A stretch of 64,000 bases of DNA from an uncultured Oscillospiraceae bacterium (GCA_900553255.1 USCI01000003.1:1-64000); one strand, 5' to 3'; shown: positions 28,126 through 37,061, counted from the first letter of the stretch. Numbers and translations: made by a program. Notes: generated by a model from the sequence alone, not told the origin.

Positions 28126-29007
28126 TTATCTTAATATCAATTCAAGCAGTGCGGCCGCCGCTTTGGAGGCCGGACGGCGGCTGCGGGCGACGCAGAGCTG
28201 CCGGGGTGGGATGTCCGGTTCGGTGGGGATGCGGAATACCGTGCCGTCGGCGATAGCCCGGCGTGCGAACGCCTCCACCACGCAGCCGATGCCAAGGCTG
28301 CGCTCGGCGAACTGCACGATCAGATTGCTGGTGGCAAGCTCAAATTCCGGGGTGAGCCGGGCGCCGCAGCCGGCAAAAAAGGCGTCGATATACCGGCGGG
28401 TGCTGGTGTTTTTCTCCAGGCAGATCACCGGCAGGTGTTCCAGCTCCGCAAGCGGCAGCGGTTTTCCCTCCAGATCGGAAAACCGCCGGGAGGCGATGAA
28501 AATATCCCGTATTTCTCCCACCGGGGTCAGGAGGCAGTCGCCGCCGTCGGTGACCGGCTGGCTGACCACGCCGAAATCGATGGTACCTTCTTCGAGGAAC
28601 CGCAGCGTTTCCGGGGTGGGGCCGTTGGTGACACTGATTTTGATTTTGGGATACAGGGTGTGGAACCGTTCGAGATAGGGGAGGAGGAAAAACTGCAGCG
28701 TCATATCGCTGGCACCCACGCAGATTTCCCCGCTTTCCAGGCCGAGCTGCTCGGTCAGCTTTTTTTCGCCGAGTGCGAGCTGCTCAAGCGCGGCAGCCGC
28801 ATAAGGGTACAGCGTTTCGCCCTCGCTGGTCAGCCGCACCCCGCGCGGGGTGCGGGCGAACAGCCGGCAGCCGAGCGCTTCCTCCAGCCGGGCAACGCTG
28901 TGGGACACGGCAGGCTGGGAGATATACAGTTCTTCCGCCGCCAGTGTGATGCTGTGCAGCCGCGCAACGCTGACAAACACGCGGTATAGATCGAGACTGG
29001 CTTTCAT
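28126..29007 (-). CDS. LysR-family transcriptional regulator
   Basis: 293 residues. An N-terminal winged helix-turn-helix (SITLAAEELYISQPAVSHSVARLEE) is followed by a LysR substrate-binding domain of about 200 residues. ATG at 29007 has AAAGGGA 8 bases upstream. LysR proteins are cytoplasmic and usually control adjacent genes in response to a small ligand. Here it sits between purA (83 bases downstream of its stop) and a GNAT gene on the same strand, so its target is not obvious from position. The effector cannot be predicted. Confidence 0.92.
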   Translation of the reverse strand: MKASLDLYRVFVSVARLHSITLAAEELYISQPAVSHSVARLEEALGCRLFARTPRGVRLTSEGETLYPYAAAALEQLALGEKKLTEQLGLESGEICVGASDMTLQFFLLPYLERFHTLYPKIKISVTNGPTPETLRFLEEGTIDFGVVSQPVTDGGDCLLTPVGEIRDIFIASRRFSDLEGKPLPLAELEHLPVICLEKNTSTRRYIDAFFAGCGARLTPEFELATSNLIVQFAERSLGIGCVVEAFARRAIADGTVFRIPTEPDIPPRQLCVARSRRPASKAAAALLELILR

Positions 29008-29027
29008 GTGGCAGGTCCCTTTCTGTC

Positions 29028-29582
29028 TCACGATTCCGTCAGCCGAAAATATTCGTCATCCAAAATCGACATCATGATATCCGAATAATACCGGCCTTCG
29101 ATCAGAGCGCTTTCCCGCAACAGCCCTTCTCTCTGAAACCCGCATTTTTCATAGCAGCGGATCCCACGGCTGTTATATTCCAGTACTTTCAGGGCAATAC
29201 GGTGCCAATTCATGGTCTTGAAGCCGTACTCCAGCAGCAGGTTGGTTGCCTCGGTTCCGAGCCCGAGCGAATGACAGCGGACATCGAAAATGCCGATCCG
29301 GTAAAAAGCCGACCGGTCTTCCGGCGAAATGGCATGGAAACCGGCCGTTCCGATGCACCGGCCTTCATACTCGATCACCCAGAAAAACGGTGCATCTTTA
29401 TAGCTCGCGTACCAGTCCTCCCATACGCGGCGTTCGGGGTATACGGGCCGCGGCAACGTTTCGCCGCCGCACATATGCACAAATTCATGATGTTTCCCGA
29501 TAGCAAGTCGGTCGTCAATGTCGCTTTCCCGGATTTTTCTTAAGATAACACGTGCTCCGCGAAGAGTCGGTACAGTTTCCAA
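29028..29582 (-). CDS. GNAT acetyltransferase, RimJ/RimL-like
   Basis: 184 residues. The layout is that of acetyltransferase family 3: ARVILRKIRESD at the N-terminus, GTAGFHAISPEDRSAFYRIGIFD, the acetyl-CoA loop around SLGLGTEATNLLLEY and CYEKCGFQREGLLRE near the end. It probably N-acetylates a protein terminus or small amine; substrate unknown. The start is a TTG at 29582 preceded by AAGGAGGG 6 bases upstream; an earlier ATG would lack a site and add a non-family tail. Lies between purB and the LysR gene with a 20-base gap to the latter. Confidence 0.85.
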   Translation of the reverse strand: METVPTLRGARVILRKIRESDIDDRLAIGKHHEFVHMCGGETLPRPVYPERRVWEDWYASYKDAPFFWVIEYEGRCIGTAGFHAISPEDRSAFYRIGIFDVRCHSLGLGTEATNLLLEYGFKTMNWHRIALKVLEYNSRGIRCYEKCGFQREGLLRESALIEGRYYSDIMMSILDDEYFRLTES

Positions 29583-29661
29583 AACTGTCCCTCCTTTTTC
29601 GGGTTGTTTTATCCGCAAAAAAGCAATGGCTGATTCCTTTTTTTGAGAAAGCGGCCCTGCC

Positions 29662-31092
29662 TTACACGTTGATTTCCACCTCGAGGCCGAGGGCATCGCG
29701 GTATTGCTCGAGCACCGGCGCGACTTCCTCTTTCAGGAATTCCGCCGTCTGCTGCGGCGCGCGGCCGACATAGCGGGACGGCTCCAGCACGCTTTCGAGC
29801 TGCTCCAACGTCACCCCGAAGGCCGGATCGCCTGCGATGCGCTCGAGCAGGTCGTTGACCCCGTCGCCCTGCTTGACCCGCCGGGCGGCTTCCATCGAAT
29901 GCACACGGATGCGCTCATGCAGCTCCTGCCGGTCGCCGCCGCGCTTGACGCAGTCCATCATGATGTTCTCGGTCGCCATAAACGGCAGCTCCCGCCGCAG
30001 GTCGCGGTCGATCACCGCGGTGTTGACCACCAGGCCGCCGGACACGTTGATGACCAGCGACAGGATCGCATCCACCGCGAGGAAGCCCTCCGCGACGCTG
30101 ATGCGCTTATTTGCGCTGTCGTCGAGGGTGCGCTCGAACCACTGGGTGGCGGCGGTGATTGCCGGGTTGAGCGCGTCGGTGATCACATAGCGGGCAAGCG
30201 ACGCAATGCGCTCGCTGCGCATGGGATTGCGCTTGTACGCCATCGCGGACGAGCCGATCTGGTGCTTTTCAAACGGCTCCTCCACCTCCTTGAGGTGCTG
30301 AAGCAGCCGGATGTCGTTGGAGAATTTGGACGCGCTCTGCGCGATGCCGGACAGCACCGACAGGTACATCCAGTCGAGCTTGCGGGGATAGGTTTGCCCC
30401 GACACCGCAAAGCAGCCGCTGTATCCCATCTTTTCCGCGATGCGCCGGTCGAGCGCGCGGCATTTTTCGTGGTCCCCCTCAAACAGCTCGAGGAACGACG
30501 CCTGGGTGCCGGTGGTACCCTTGGAGCCGAGCAGCTTCGCCTGCGACAGGCGGTAGCGCACCTCCTCGAGATCCATCAGAAATTCCTGGATCCACAGCGT
30601 CGCGCGCTTGCCGACGGTGGTCGGCTGCGCAGGCTGGAAGTGGGTGAACGCGAGGGTGGGGAGATCCTTGTATTCCTCCGCAAAACGGCTCAGCTGCGCG
30701 ATGGCGTTGACCAGCTTTTTCTCCACCAGCCGCATCGCGTCGTTGAGGATAATCAGGTCGGTGTTGTCGCCGACATAGCAGCTCGTCGCCCCCAGATGGA
30801 TGATGCCGCGGGCGTTCGGGCACTGCTGGCCGTACGCATAGACATGCGCCATCACATCGTGGCGGACTTCCTTTTCCCGCTGCGCGGCGACTTCATAGTT
30901 AATGTCCTCCGCATGCGCCTTCAGCTCCGCGATCTGCTCGTCGGTAATCGGCAGGCCGAGCTCCTGCTCGGTCTCCGCGAGCGCGATCCACAGCTTCCGC
31001 CAGGTGCGGAACTTATTGTCGGGGGAAAACAGGTACTGCATCTCCCGGCTGGCATAGCGCGAGGACAGGGGCGATTCATATTTATCCGGCAT
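29662..31092 (-). CDS. purB: Adenylosuccinate lyase
   Basis: 476 residues, fumarase/aspartase superfamily. It cleaves fumarate from SAICAR and from adenylosuccinate, serving IMP and AMP synthesis. The signature SSAMAYKRNPMRSE is complete, and the catalytic regions TSCYVGDNTD and THFQPAQPTT are present. Length and C-terminus match the longer clostridial type. It has its own strong promoter and starts the minus-strand run that ends with guaA. Confidence 0.97.
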   Translation of the reverse strand: MPDKYESPLSSRYASREMQYLFSPDNKFRTWRKLWIALAETEQELGLPITDEQIAELKAHAEDINYEVAAQREKEVRHDVMAHVYAYGQQCPNARGIIHLGATSCYVGDNTDLIILNDAMRLVEKKLVNAIAQLSRFAEEYKDLPTLAFTHFQPAQPTTVGKRATLWIQEFLMDLEEVRYRLSQAKLLGSKGTTGTQASFLELFEGDHEKCRALDRRIAEKMGYSGCFAVSGQTYPRKLDWMYLSVLSGIAQSASKFSNDIRLLQHLKEVEEPFEKHQIGSSAMAYKRNPMRSERIASLARYVITDALNPAITAATQWFERTLDDSANKRISVAEGFLAVDAILSLVINVSGGLVVNTAVIDRDLRRELPFMATENIMMDCVKRGGDRQELHERIRVHSMEAARRVKQGDGVNDLLERIAGDPAFGVTLEQLESVLEPSRYVGRAPQQTAEFLKEEVAPVLEQYRDALGLEVEINV

Positions 31093-31150
31093 AGCTGACT
31101 TCCTCCTGTGCCGTCCGGCTGGCTGCCCGGCGGCGGTTTTATCGTCTTAT

Positions 31151-31179
31151 ATTGTACATGCTTTTGCCCGACCGTGCAA
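31151..31179 (-). promoter_or_regulatory. purB promoter
   Basis: On the minus strand TTGCAC, 17-base spacer, TACAAT, about 60 bases upstream of the purB start. A good housekeeping sigma-factor match. Confidence 0.7.
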
Positions 31180-31209
31180 GAGGGAAAGGCCTCAACGCGA
31201 AAAGGCGGC

Positions 31210-31251
31210 GAAAAAGCACCCGGCTCTGCGCACAAAAGGCACAAAGCCGGG
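31210..31251 (-). terminator. Terminator after the hydrolase gene
   Basis: Minus strand: CCCGGCT/AGCCGGG stem with a 19-base loop region, followed by TGCTTTTTC. It lies 27 bases past the stop of the alpha/beta hydrolase. Confidence 0.6.
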
Positions 31252-31277
31252 CGTTTTGCAGGACATAATCCCAAATC

Positions 31278-31994
31278 TCAGCCGAACCACCGGTCGGACG
31301 TGACAAACCCGTAATACCGCTCAGCAGCATCGCCCTGCAGATCGCAGTGGCCCATGCCCGGAACCTCCACATAGGTCACATCGTGTGCCTTTTTGAGCCG
31401 CTCGACAAACCGGTCGGAATGCTGCTGCTTATTTACCGCCGTATCCGCGTCACCGTGCACGATCAGGTAGGGGATATCCGGCATGTTCTCCGCCTGATGC
31501 AGCGGGGACGCCGTCTTGACCGCCTCCATAAAATCGCCGGGATAGTGCATGAACGCCGAATAGATGGTGCGGGGCAGATCCGGGCGCTCGGTATAATGAT
31601 ACGGCAGGTCGCAAACCGGGCAATTTGCCGCACAGGCCGCCGGCGTGCGTTTGGCGCGCAGGGTGTAGATCAGGCAGCTCAGCCCGCCCATGCTGCCGCC
31701 GCACGCCACAACCGGGGTGTTCTCCGGCAGTTGGTACTTTTCCAGCACCGCGTCTACAATCTCATCCACCATACGCACCGCGGTGTCGTTCATCCAGCTC
31801 CACGGGTCGTCGTACGGCAGCAGGTACAAAATTCCCTTTTCCGCACACCTGCGCGCAAACGCCGAGGGCTCCTGCGGCATGTCCTGGAAGCCCAGGCCGT
31901 GGAAATCCACCACAATGCCGCGAATCGGCCGGCTGCAGATATCGCCGTTGCAACAGGTGAACAGGGGCAGCGTCTGCGCGTTGATCGGTTTCAT
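31278..31994 (-). CDS. Alpha/beta-hydrolase, esterase/peptidase-like
   Basis: 238 residues. A complete hydrolase catalytic set is visible: nucleophile elbow GGSMGG, acid in VHGDADTAV and His in PGMGHCD; the oxyanion strand is VVDFHGLG. No signal peptide. Family members include small esterases and prolyl-oligopeptidase-like enzymes; the substrate cannot be told. It follows the YhfC-like gene by 15 bases and probably shares its promoter. Four Cys residues in the cap region (CAANCPVC) are unusual and may be structural. Confidence 0.82.
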   Translation of the reverse strand: MKPINAQTLPLFTCCNGDICSRPIRGIVVDFHGLGFQDMPQEPSAFARRCAEKGILYLLPYDDPWSWMNDTAVRMVDEIVDAVLEKYQLPENTPVVACGGSMGGLSCLIYTLRAKRTPAACAANCPVCDLPYHYTERPDLPRTIYSAFMHYPGDFMEAVKTASPLHQAENMPDIPYLIVHGDADTAVNKQQHSDRFVERLKKAHDVTYVEVPGMGHCDLQGDAAERYYGFVTSDRWFG

Positions 31995-32009
31995 AAACCA
32001 CTCCTCCTT

Positions 32010-32834
32010 CTATTCCCCATCGGTCGGCGCAGCCGCCTGCGCCGCCGCTTTCTGGGCCGCCTTAAGCGCCCGGCGCTCCTTTGCACGCCCGGCCTGAATA
32101 AAGACGTACACCCCGCCGGCCGCTGCCATCGCCAGCATGATTATCTCCGCCGTCCAACGGCCCGCATACCGCACGGCGAGGTTTCCCACAAAGGTAAACA
32201 GCACATAGGCGCCAAAACCGGCCAATACCTGCAGCGGCCGGCGGTGCACCACCCCCTGGTACAGCAGCAGCGCGACAAACAGATAAACCACCGTCAGCGA
32301 AAGGCGCTCGACCACCCCAAGATATACCTCCGACACCGGGGTACTCTGAAATACATCGATTATCCCCTGGGCATCGATATCCGGCCACTTTGCGGTCAGA
32401 GCGTCCGCGCCGCCGCGCGCGACCAGCGCCATGCGCACATTGGTGATCTGATTGAGCCCCACGATCAGTACCGTTTCGGCCATGCCGTAGCCGAGGCCGA
32501 CCGACATTACATCCTTGAACTTCCGGTTATGCCGCAGCGCAAACGCGCTGCCGAACAGCACCCCGCCGCCGAGCAGTGCGGAAATCAGCGCGTTGACCGC
32601 GATATACCAGAACGGCAGCGGATTGGGCAGGCTTTCGCCGAAGGCCTGCGCCGCAATGACGCCGGTGAGCATCTGCTGCACCATCCATGCCGCCACATAG
32701 CCCGCCGCGCCGGTGAGCAGGGGACGGGCATGGATTTTCCGGCACAGCCAGAGCACCACCAGCAGCAGCACCGGAACAACCGTAGTCATCACCAGCGCAA
32801 CGATAAACGCCGCGACAATGGAGTTGGATAGCAT
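32010..32834 (-). CDS. YhfC-family polytopic membrane protein
   Basis: 274 residues with about seven hydrophobic helices and a charged, Ala/Lys-rich C-terminal tail (about 245-274). The VGLGYGMAETVLIVGLNQI segment resembles the conserved Gly-rich/Glu helix of the YhfC family, and ERLSLTVVYLF gives a second Glu-Arg motif; these families are distantly related to CAAX-type intramembrane proteases. Proteolysis is not demonstrated. First gene of a two-gene unit with the hydrolase at 31278, driven by the promoter at 32933-32961. Confidence 0.7.
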   Translation of the reverse strand: MLSNSIVAAFIVALVMTTVVPVLLLVVLWLCRKIHARPLLTGAAGYVAAWMVQQMLTGVIAAQAFGESLPNPLPFWYIAVNALISALLGGGVLFGSAFALRHNRKFKDVMSVGLGYGMAETVLIVGLNQITNVRMALVARGGADALTAKWPDIDAQGIIDVFQSTPVSEVYLGVVERLSLTVVYLFVALLLYQGVVHRRPLQVLAGFGAYVLFTFVGNLAVRYAGRWTAEIIMLAMAAAGGVYVFIQAGRAKERRALKAAQKAAAQAAAPTDGE

Positions 32835-32932
32835 TTATGTCCCTCCGTCCGGAATGGTCAGGGTGAACAGCGCCGGACAGAGGCCGCTCCTGAAATCGCT
32901 CTGTGTTTGCTCCTGCTCATCCTGTGCCTACC

Positions 32933-32961
32933 ATTATGCCCCGCCGCAAAACCGGTGTCAA
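32933..32961 (-). promoter_or_regulatory. Promoter of the YhfC-hydrolase unit
   Basis: Minus strand TTGACA, 17-base spacer, CATAAT, about 100 bases upstream of the start at 32834. A near-consensus vegetative promoter. Confidence 0.75.
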
Positions 32962-33017
32962 GTCTCATCTTGTTCATAATTTCTGTGTCCTGCCCGGCTG
33001 TTCCCTCTTCTTTCAGA

Positions 33018-33060
33018 CAGAGGACAAAGCCCGGAGCAACGCTCCGGGCTTTGTCCTCTG
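33018..33060 (-). terminator. Perfect 20-bp hairpin abutting the S1-protein stop
   Basis: A 20-bp uninterrupted stem CAGAGGACAAAGCCCGGAGC/GCTCCGGGCTTTGTCCTCTG with a 3-base loop begins immediately after the stop codon of the S1-repeat gene. The U-rich part is inside the stem and only GTCTG follows, so it is an atypical terminator or an mRNA 3'-end stabiliser. Confidence 0.65.
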
Positions 33061-33990
33061 CTATCCGTCAAACCGGCTTTCGATGATCTTCGGGCTCGCC
33101 GGGGGGGAGTAGCGCCAGGAATCGATGTGCCCCTCGGTGATAAAGTACTGCGGCGGCGCCGCCTCGTGGGGGGCGTCCTCCGCATCGATGATAATCAGCT
33201 TCAGCTTCATCTTTTCCGGCAGGATGCTTTTTATGTACACCCCTGCGGCCTGGCCCACCCGGACCCCCTCGCGCGGTTCGGCCAGGCCGGCGAGATTCGG
33301 GGTAAGCTCGACAAAAATACCGTACTCCTCCACCGAACGCACCACGCCGGCCACCGTTTCCCCCTGCTCAAACAGGGCGGCGTTTTCCTCCCAGGTGCCG
33401 AGCAGCTCGCGGTGGGACAGGCAGATCCGCCCGTTTTCGAGCGACGAAACCACGCCCAAAATATCCATCCCCGGCGCAAACCGGTCGGACGGATGGGAGA
33501 TCCGGCTGACCGATATGCTGGCAATCGGCATCAGCGCGGGCAGTCCGCAGCCGATATCGCAAAAAGCGCCGAAGCTCTCGAGACGGGTGACCTTCGCCGG
33601 GATGATATCCCCGCAGCGCAGCTGCCCGAGATATTCAAACCGGCACTTTTCCTGCGCATCCCGTCTTGACAGCACCGCCCGCCGGCGGCCGTCCGCCAGA
33701 TTTTCAAACCCCTGCACCGTAAAGCAGACCGGTTTGCTCACCCGCGAGATCAGCGCGATATCACGGGTGGTGCCCTCCAGTATCCCGATCGCCCCCTCAT
33801 CATGGGGGATGATCCCCTCCATGCAGGGCATATCCACATGCAAATTGTGCTCCGCATCGCACAGCACCGCCCGTGCTTCGAGCACCTGCCCGGTCATCGC
33901 CGCTTCCGCAAGCCCCGCCGCCGAGCGTATCGCCGCCTGATTATGGGGCGTATTCAGCAACGCCCCCTCCGCCACATACCGCATCATCAC
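33061..33990 (-). CDS. S1-repeat RNA-binding protein
   Basis: 309 residues. At least two S1 (OB-fold) repeats are clear, at about 122-195 (GDIIPAKVTRLESFGAFCDIGCGLPALMPI) and 205-275 (GETVAGVVRSVEEYGIFVEL). A degenerate one occupies about 35-110. This is the clostridial S1-like protein type rather than the six-repeat ribosomal S1 of proteobacteria. It probably binds mRNA or ribosomes. A GTG at 33990 has AAAGGA 8 bases upstream; in-frame ATGs follow at 33987 and 33984. The C-terminal tail (about 280-309) has no recognised motif. Confidence 0.8.
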   Translation of the reverse strand: MMMRYVAEGALLNTPHNQAAIRSAAGLAEAAMTGQVLEARAVLCDAEHNLHVDMPCMEGIIPHDEGAIGILEGTTRDIALISRVSKPVCFTVQGFENLADGRRRAVLSRRDAQEKCRFEYLGQLRCGDIIPAKVTRLESFGAFCDIGCGLPALMPIASISVSRISHPSDRFAPGMDILGVVSSLENGRICLSHRELLGTWEENAALFEQGETVAGVVRSVEEYGIFVELTPNLAGLAEPREGVRVGQAAGVYIKSILPEKMKLKLIIIDAEDAPHEAAPPQYFITEGHIDSWRYSPPASPKIIESRFDG

Positions 33991-34112
33991 AACAGCATTC
34001 CTTTCCCTGCGCCCGCAAGCACATCATTTGTTTTCCTCAGCGCTGCTCACCGCTGCAAAGGATATATATGCACCGTGATGTGCGGTCATGCCTGCTTTTT
34101 TGCGCCGCCGGG

Positions 34113-34141
34113 TTGCAGGAAGGGACGTTGTGTGGTATACT
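34113..34141 (+). promoter_or_regulatory. Promoter of the MATE gene
   Basis: TTGCAG (34113-34118), 17-base spacer, TATACT (34136-34141), with TG one base before the -10. Predicted transcription start near 34148, about 120 bases ahead of the coding start. Confidence 0.72.
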
Positions 34142-34163
34142 TTTCTGGTCGTTTGCTGTCGAT

Positions 34164-34222
34164 CGGCTATATATTTTTCTGTTTCTGAGACTAAAACAGA
34201 GAAATATATAGCCGGTTTTTTT
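34164..34222 (+). terminator. Leader terminator/attenuator or operator dyad before MATE gene
   Basis: A 21-bp stem, CGGCTATATATTTTTCTGTTT paired with 34194-34214 with a single U-G wobble and a 9-base loop, is followed by GTTTTTTT. It starts only about 16 bases after the predicted transcription start and precedes the ribosome binding site at 34256. Transcription of the exporter would end here unless the structure is overridden; equally, the dyad could bind a repressor. Confidence 0.75.
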
Positions 34223-34267
34223 ATGGTGCGGAAAATCCCGCAAATCCACTTTTCAGGAGGAAATCCC

Positions 34268-35638
34268 ATGTCCCGTACAAAAGCCGTCCCGCCGGAAAAC
34301 CCGATGGGCACCCGGCCGGTATTCCGGCTGCTGTTCTCGATGGCGGTGCCGCCGATCCTCTCGATGCTCATCCAGTCGATGTACAACATCGTGGACAGCA
34401 TCTTTGTGGCACGGATCAGCCGGGATGCGCTGACCGCCGTGTCCCTGGCGTTCCCGCTGCAGAACCTCGTGCTGTCTGTCGCGGTAGGGATCGGCGTGGG
34501 CATCAGTGCGGTCATCTCCCAAAGCCTCGGCGCCAAAAACACCCGTGCGGCAGACGCAGCGGCGGCAAACGGCCTGCTGCTCACCGCTGTCCACGCGGTG
34601 CTGTTCATCCTATTCGGTCTGCTGTTTGCAAAACCGTTCATCGATTTATTCACCGACGATCCGGCAATTTACGCAATGGGATGCCAGTACAGCCTGATTG
34701 TCATCTGCTTTTCCTGCGGCAATCTATTCCACATCTATTTTGAAAAAATGTTTCAGGCCACCGGCAATATGCTGGTGCCGATGGTGCTGATGCTCATCGG
34801 CGCGCTGACCAACATTGTGCTTGACCCGATCCTGATTTTCGGCCTGTTCGGTTTTCCGGAAATGGGGGTGGCGGGTGCTGCCGCCGCCACCGTCATCGCT
34901 CAGTTTGTCTCCTGCATCCTATCGGTCGCCTGGTTTTTCCTCCGCCCGCAGCCGATTCGCCTGTCCCTGCGGGGTTTCCGCCCGGACGGCGGGATGATTC
35001 GCAGAATCTATGCCATCGGCATCCCCTCGAGCGTGATGATGGCGTTACCGTCGGTGCTCGTCGGACTGCTCAACGCCATCCTTACGCCGCTGTCTGAAGC
35101 TGCGGTGGCCATGTTTGGGGTATATTTCAAGCTGCAGACCTTCGTCTATATGCCGGCGAACGGCCTGGTCCAGGGGATGCGTCCGCTTGTCAGCTACAAT
35201 TACGGAGCGGGTCTCCATGCACGCATGCACCGTACCGTCCGCCTGAGCCTGCTGACCGCCGGGGGGATCATGGCCGCAGGCACGCTGCTTTTCCTGCTGG
35301 TACCGGACGCGCTGCTGCGCCTTTTCCACGCTGACGTAGAAATGCTCGCCATCGGCATTCCGGCGCTGCGGATCATTTCGCTCGGTTTTGTGGTCTCCTC
35401 CGTGGGGGTGGTGCTCGCCGGCGCCTTTGAAGCGCTCGGGCGCGGCGGCCCCTCCCTGGCCGTATCGCTGCTCCGGCAGCTCCTGATCATCCCGCCGCTC
35501 GCCCTGCTGCTGTCCCGTTTCTGGGGGCTGACCGGCATCTGGATTACCTTTCCGGCAGCGGAACTGTTTGCTGCGGCCGCGGCCGTCCTCCTGTACCGCC
35601 GTCTCTGCCGGAAGCTGTCTGCAGAGATTTCCTCTTGA
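34268..35638 (+). CDS. MATE-family multidrug exporter
   Basis: 456 residues with twelve predicted membrane helices in two halves. The N-terminal MATE signature is seen in PPILSMLIQSMYNIVDSIFVAR and the second half begins near PSSVMMALPSVLVG. It exports cationic drugs or metabolites using an Na+ or H+ gradient (family knowledge). The ATG at 34268 has AGGAGG 7 bases upstream; an in-frame ATG at 34223 lies at the foot of the leader hairpin and is unlikely. The long leader with a terminator-like hairpin suggests conditional expression. Substrate unknown. Confidence 0.93.
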   Translation: MSRTKAVPPENPMGTRPVFRLLFSMAVPPILSMLIQSMYNIVDSIFVARISRDALTAVSLAFPLQNLVLSVAVGIGVGISAVISQSLGAKNTRAADAAAANGLLLTAVHAVLFILFGLLFAKPFIDLFTDDPAIYAMGCQYSLIVICFSCGNLFHIYFEKMFQATGNMLVPMVLMLIGALTNIVLDPILIFGLFGFPEMGVAGAAAATVIAQFVSCILSVAWFFLRPQPIRLSLRGFRPDGGMIRRIYAIGIPSSVMMALPSVLVGLLNAILTPLSEAAVAMFGVYFKLQTFVYMPANGLVQGMRPLVSYNYGAGLHARMHRTVRLSLLTAGGIMAAGTLLFLLVPDALLRLFHADVEMLAIGIPALRIISLGFVVSSVGVVLAGAFEALGRGGPSLAVSLLRQLLIIPPLALLLSRFWGLTGIWITFPAAELFAAAAAVLLYRRLCRKLSAEISS

Positions 35639-35663
35639 CGGCAGGCACCGGAAGGGGAATAAT
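35635..35663 (+). promoter_or_regulatory. Putative promoter of the GH3 gene
   Basis: TTGACG, 17-base spacer, AATAAT. The -35 hexamer overlaps the MATE stop codon. It lies 33 bases ahead of the GH3 start. Confidence 0.55.
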
Positions 35664-35695
35664 AAAGGTGAGATTTTACGAAAGGACCGCTGCAC

Positions 35696-37015
35696 ATGTT
35701 TGTTTCCCATCGGACCAGGGGAGGGGCGCTGCTGCTTTCCCTGCTGCTTCTGCTGACCCCGGTAGGCTGCAATGGGAAGGAGCCCGCCTCCTCTGCGGCC
35801 GGTGAACCGCATACAACGGCCAGTACCACCCCTTCGGCTGCCTCCGGCGGAACACACCCACAAACCGGCGCCGCCACGGCCACCACCACAGCTGCCGGAA
35901 CAACCGCGGAAACCACCGCGGCGGACAAGCCTGCTGATTCGTCCCCCGGCCCGTCCACGACAACCGCTTCCCCTCCGGCAACCACCACAAACCCGGCAAC
36001 GCCGGCGGACGATGCGGCGGCTATCCTCGCGCAAATGACGCTCGAGGAAAAGGTGGGCCAGATGTTCCTGCCCCATCTTCCCGACAGCTTTGCTGCCGGC
36101 GATGTCCAGACCTACGCCCCCGCAGGCTTTGTGCTGTATGCAAAGGATTTCAGCGGTAAAACCAAGGCGCAGGTTCAGCAGATGATCGCCGGTTACCAGC
36201 AGGCATCAAAAATCCCGCTGCTGATTTCTGTGGATGAGGAGGGCGGCTCGGTCGTGCGCATCAGCAGCAATCCCGCTCTGCGCGATACGCCGTTTTTATC
36301 CCCGCAGGAGGTGTATCAAAACGGCGGCCTGGCCGGGCTGATCCGTGACACACAGGAAAAATCCCGCCTGCTGCTGAGCCTGGGCGTCAACCTTAATCTG
36401 GCGCCGGTTTGTGATATCACCATGGACAAAAGCGCTTATATCTACAAACGCACGCTCGGCCTGTCGGCAGAGGCAACCGCCGAGGGGATTGCGGCTATGG
36501 TGCGCACGATGGAGCAGGAGGGGATTTCCGGCGCCCTCAAGCATTTCCCCGGTTATGGGAGCAGCACGGACACCCATGCGGGCATTGCCTATGACCATCG
36601 CGATTACAGCGAATTTGTCCGGCAGGATTTCCTGCCGTTTATTGCCGGCATTGAGCAGGGTGCGCCGAGCGTTCTGATTTCCCACAACATCGTTACCTGT
36701 ATGGATCCCGATTATCCGGCCTCTCTTTCCAAAGAAGTCCATCGTATTCTGCGTGAGGAGCTGCATTTTGACGGCGTCATTATGACCGATGACCTTTCGA
36801 TGGGGGCCATCAGGCAGTTCACCGCAGGCGGATCGCCCGCCGTTACAGCGGTGCTGGCCGGAAACGATCTGCTGCTGACCGCCGACTGGAAAAACGAATA
36901 CGCCAATGTACTGGCCGCGGTAAACAGCGGTGAAATCCCTGTCAGCCGGATCGACGAATCCGTCCTGCGCATCCTGAACTGGAAGATGGATAAGGGACTG
37001 GTTCCGGGCGGCTGA
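35696..37015 (+). CDS. GH3 beta-N-acetylhexosaminidase-like lipoprotein
   Basis: 439 residues. A lipoprotein signal (TPVGC, Cys25) and a Thr/Ala/Pro-rich linker (30-105) hold a GH3 barrel away from the membrane. Motifs are KHFPGYGSSTDTH (282-294, with the Asp-His acid/base dyad of NagZ-type enzymes) and MTDDLSM (Asp365 as nucleophile). NagZ enzymes remove N-acetylglucosamine from muropeptides; some GH3 lipoproteins act on other beta-linked HexNAc. GAAAGGA precedes ATG 35696. The gene stands alone between MATE and Amt genes, with its own promoter. Confidence 0.85.
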   Translation: MFVSHRTRGGALLLSLLLLLTPVGCNGKEPASSAAGEPHTTASTTPSAASGGTHPQTGAATATTTAAGTTAETTAADKPADSSPGPSTTTASPPATTTNPATPADDAAAILAQMTLEEKVGQMFLPHLPDSFAAGDVQTYAPAGFVLYAKDFSGKTKAQVQQMIAGYQQASKIPLLISVDEEGGSVVRISSNPALRDTPFLSPQEVYQNGGLAGLIRDTQEKSRLLLSLGVNLNLAPVCDITMDKSAYIYKRTLGLSAEATAEGIAAMVRTMEQEGISGALKHFPGYGSSTDTHAGIAYDHRDYSEFVRQDFLPFIAGIEQGAPSVLISHNIVTCMDPDYPASLSKEVHRILREELHFDGVIMTDDLSMGAIRQFTAGGSPAVTAVLAGNDLLLTADWKNEYANVLAAVNSGEIPVSRIDESVLRILNWKMDKGLVPGG

Positions 37016-37061
37016 ACGGCTCCTCTCCAACCGGTCTTATCTTGAACATCAAAATTTTTTC

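Noticed and set aside
29704..31098. A 464-codon plus-strand frame opposite purB
   Set aside because: purB is unambiguous, and the antisense product is Arg/His/Leu-rich without family features.
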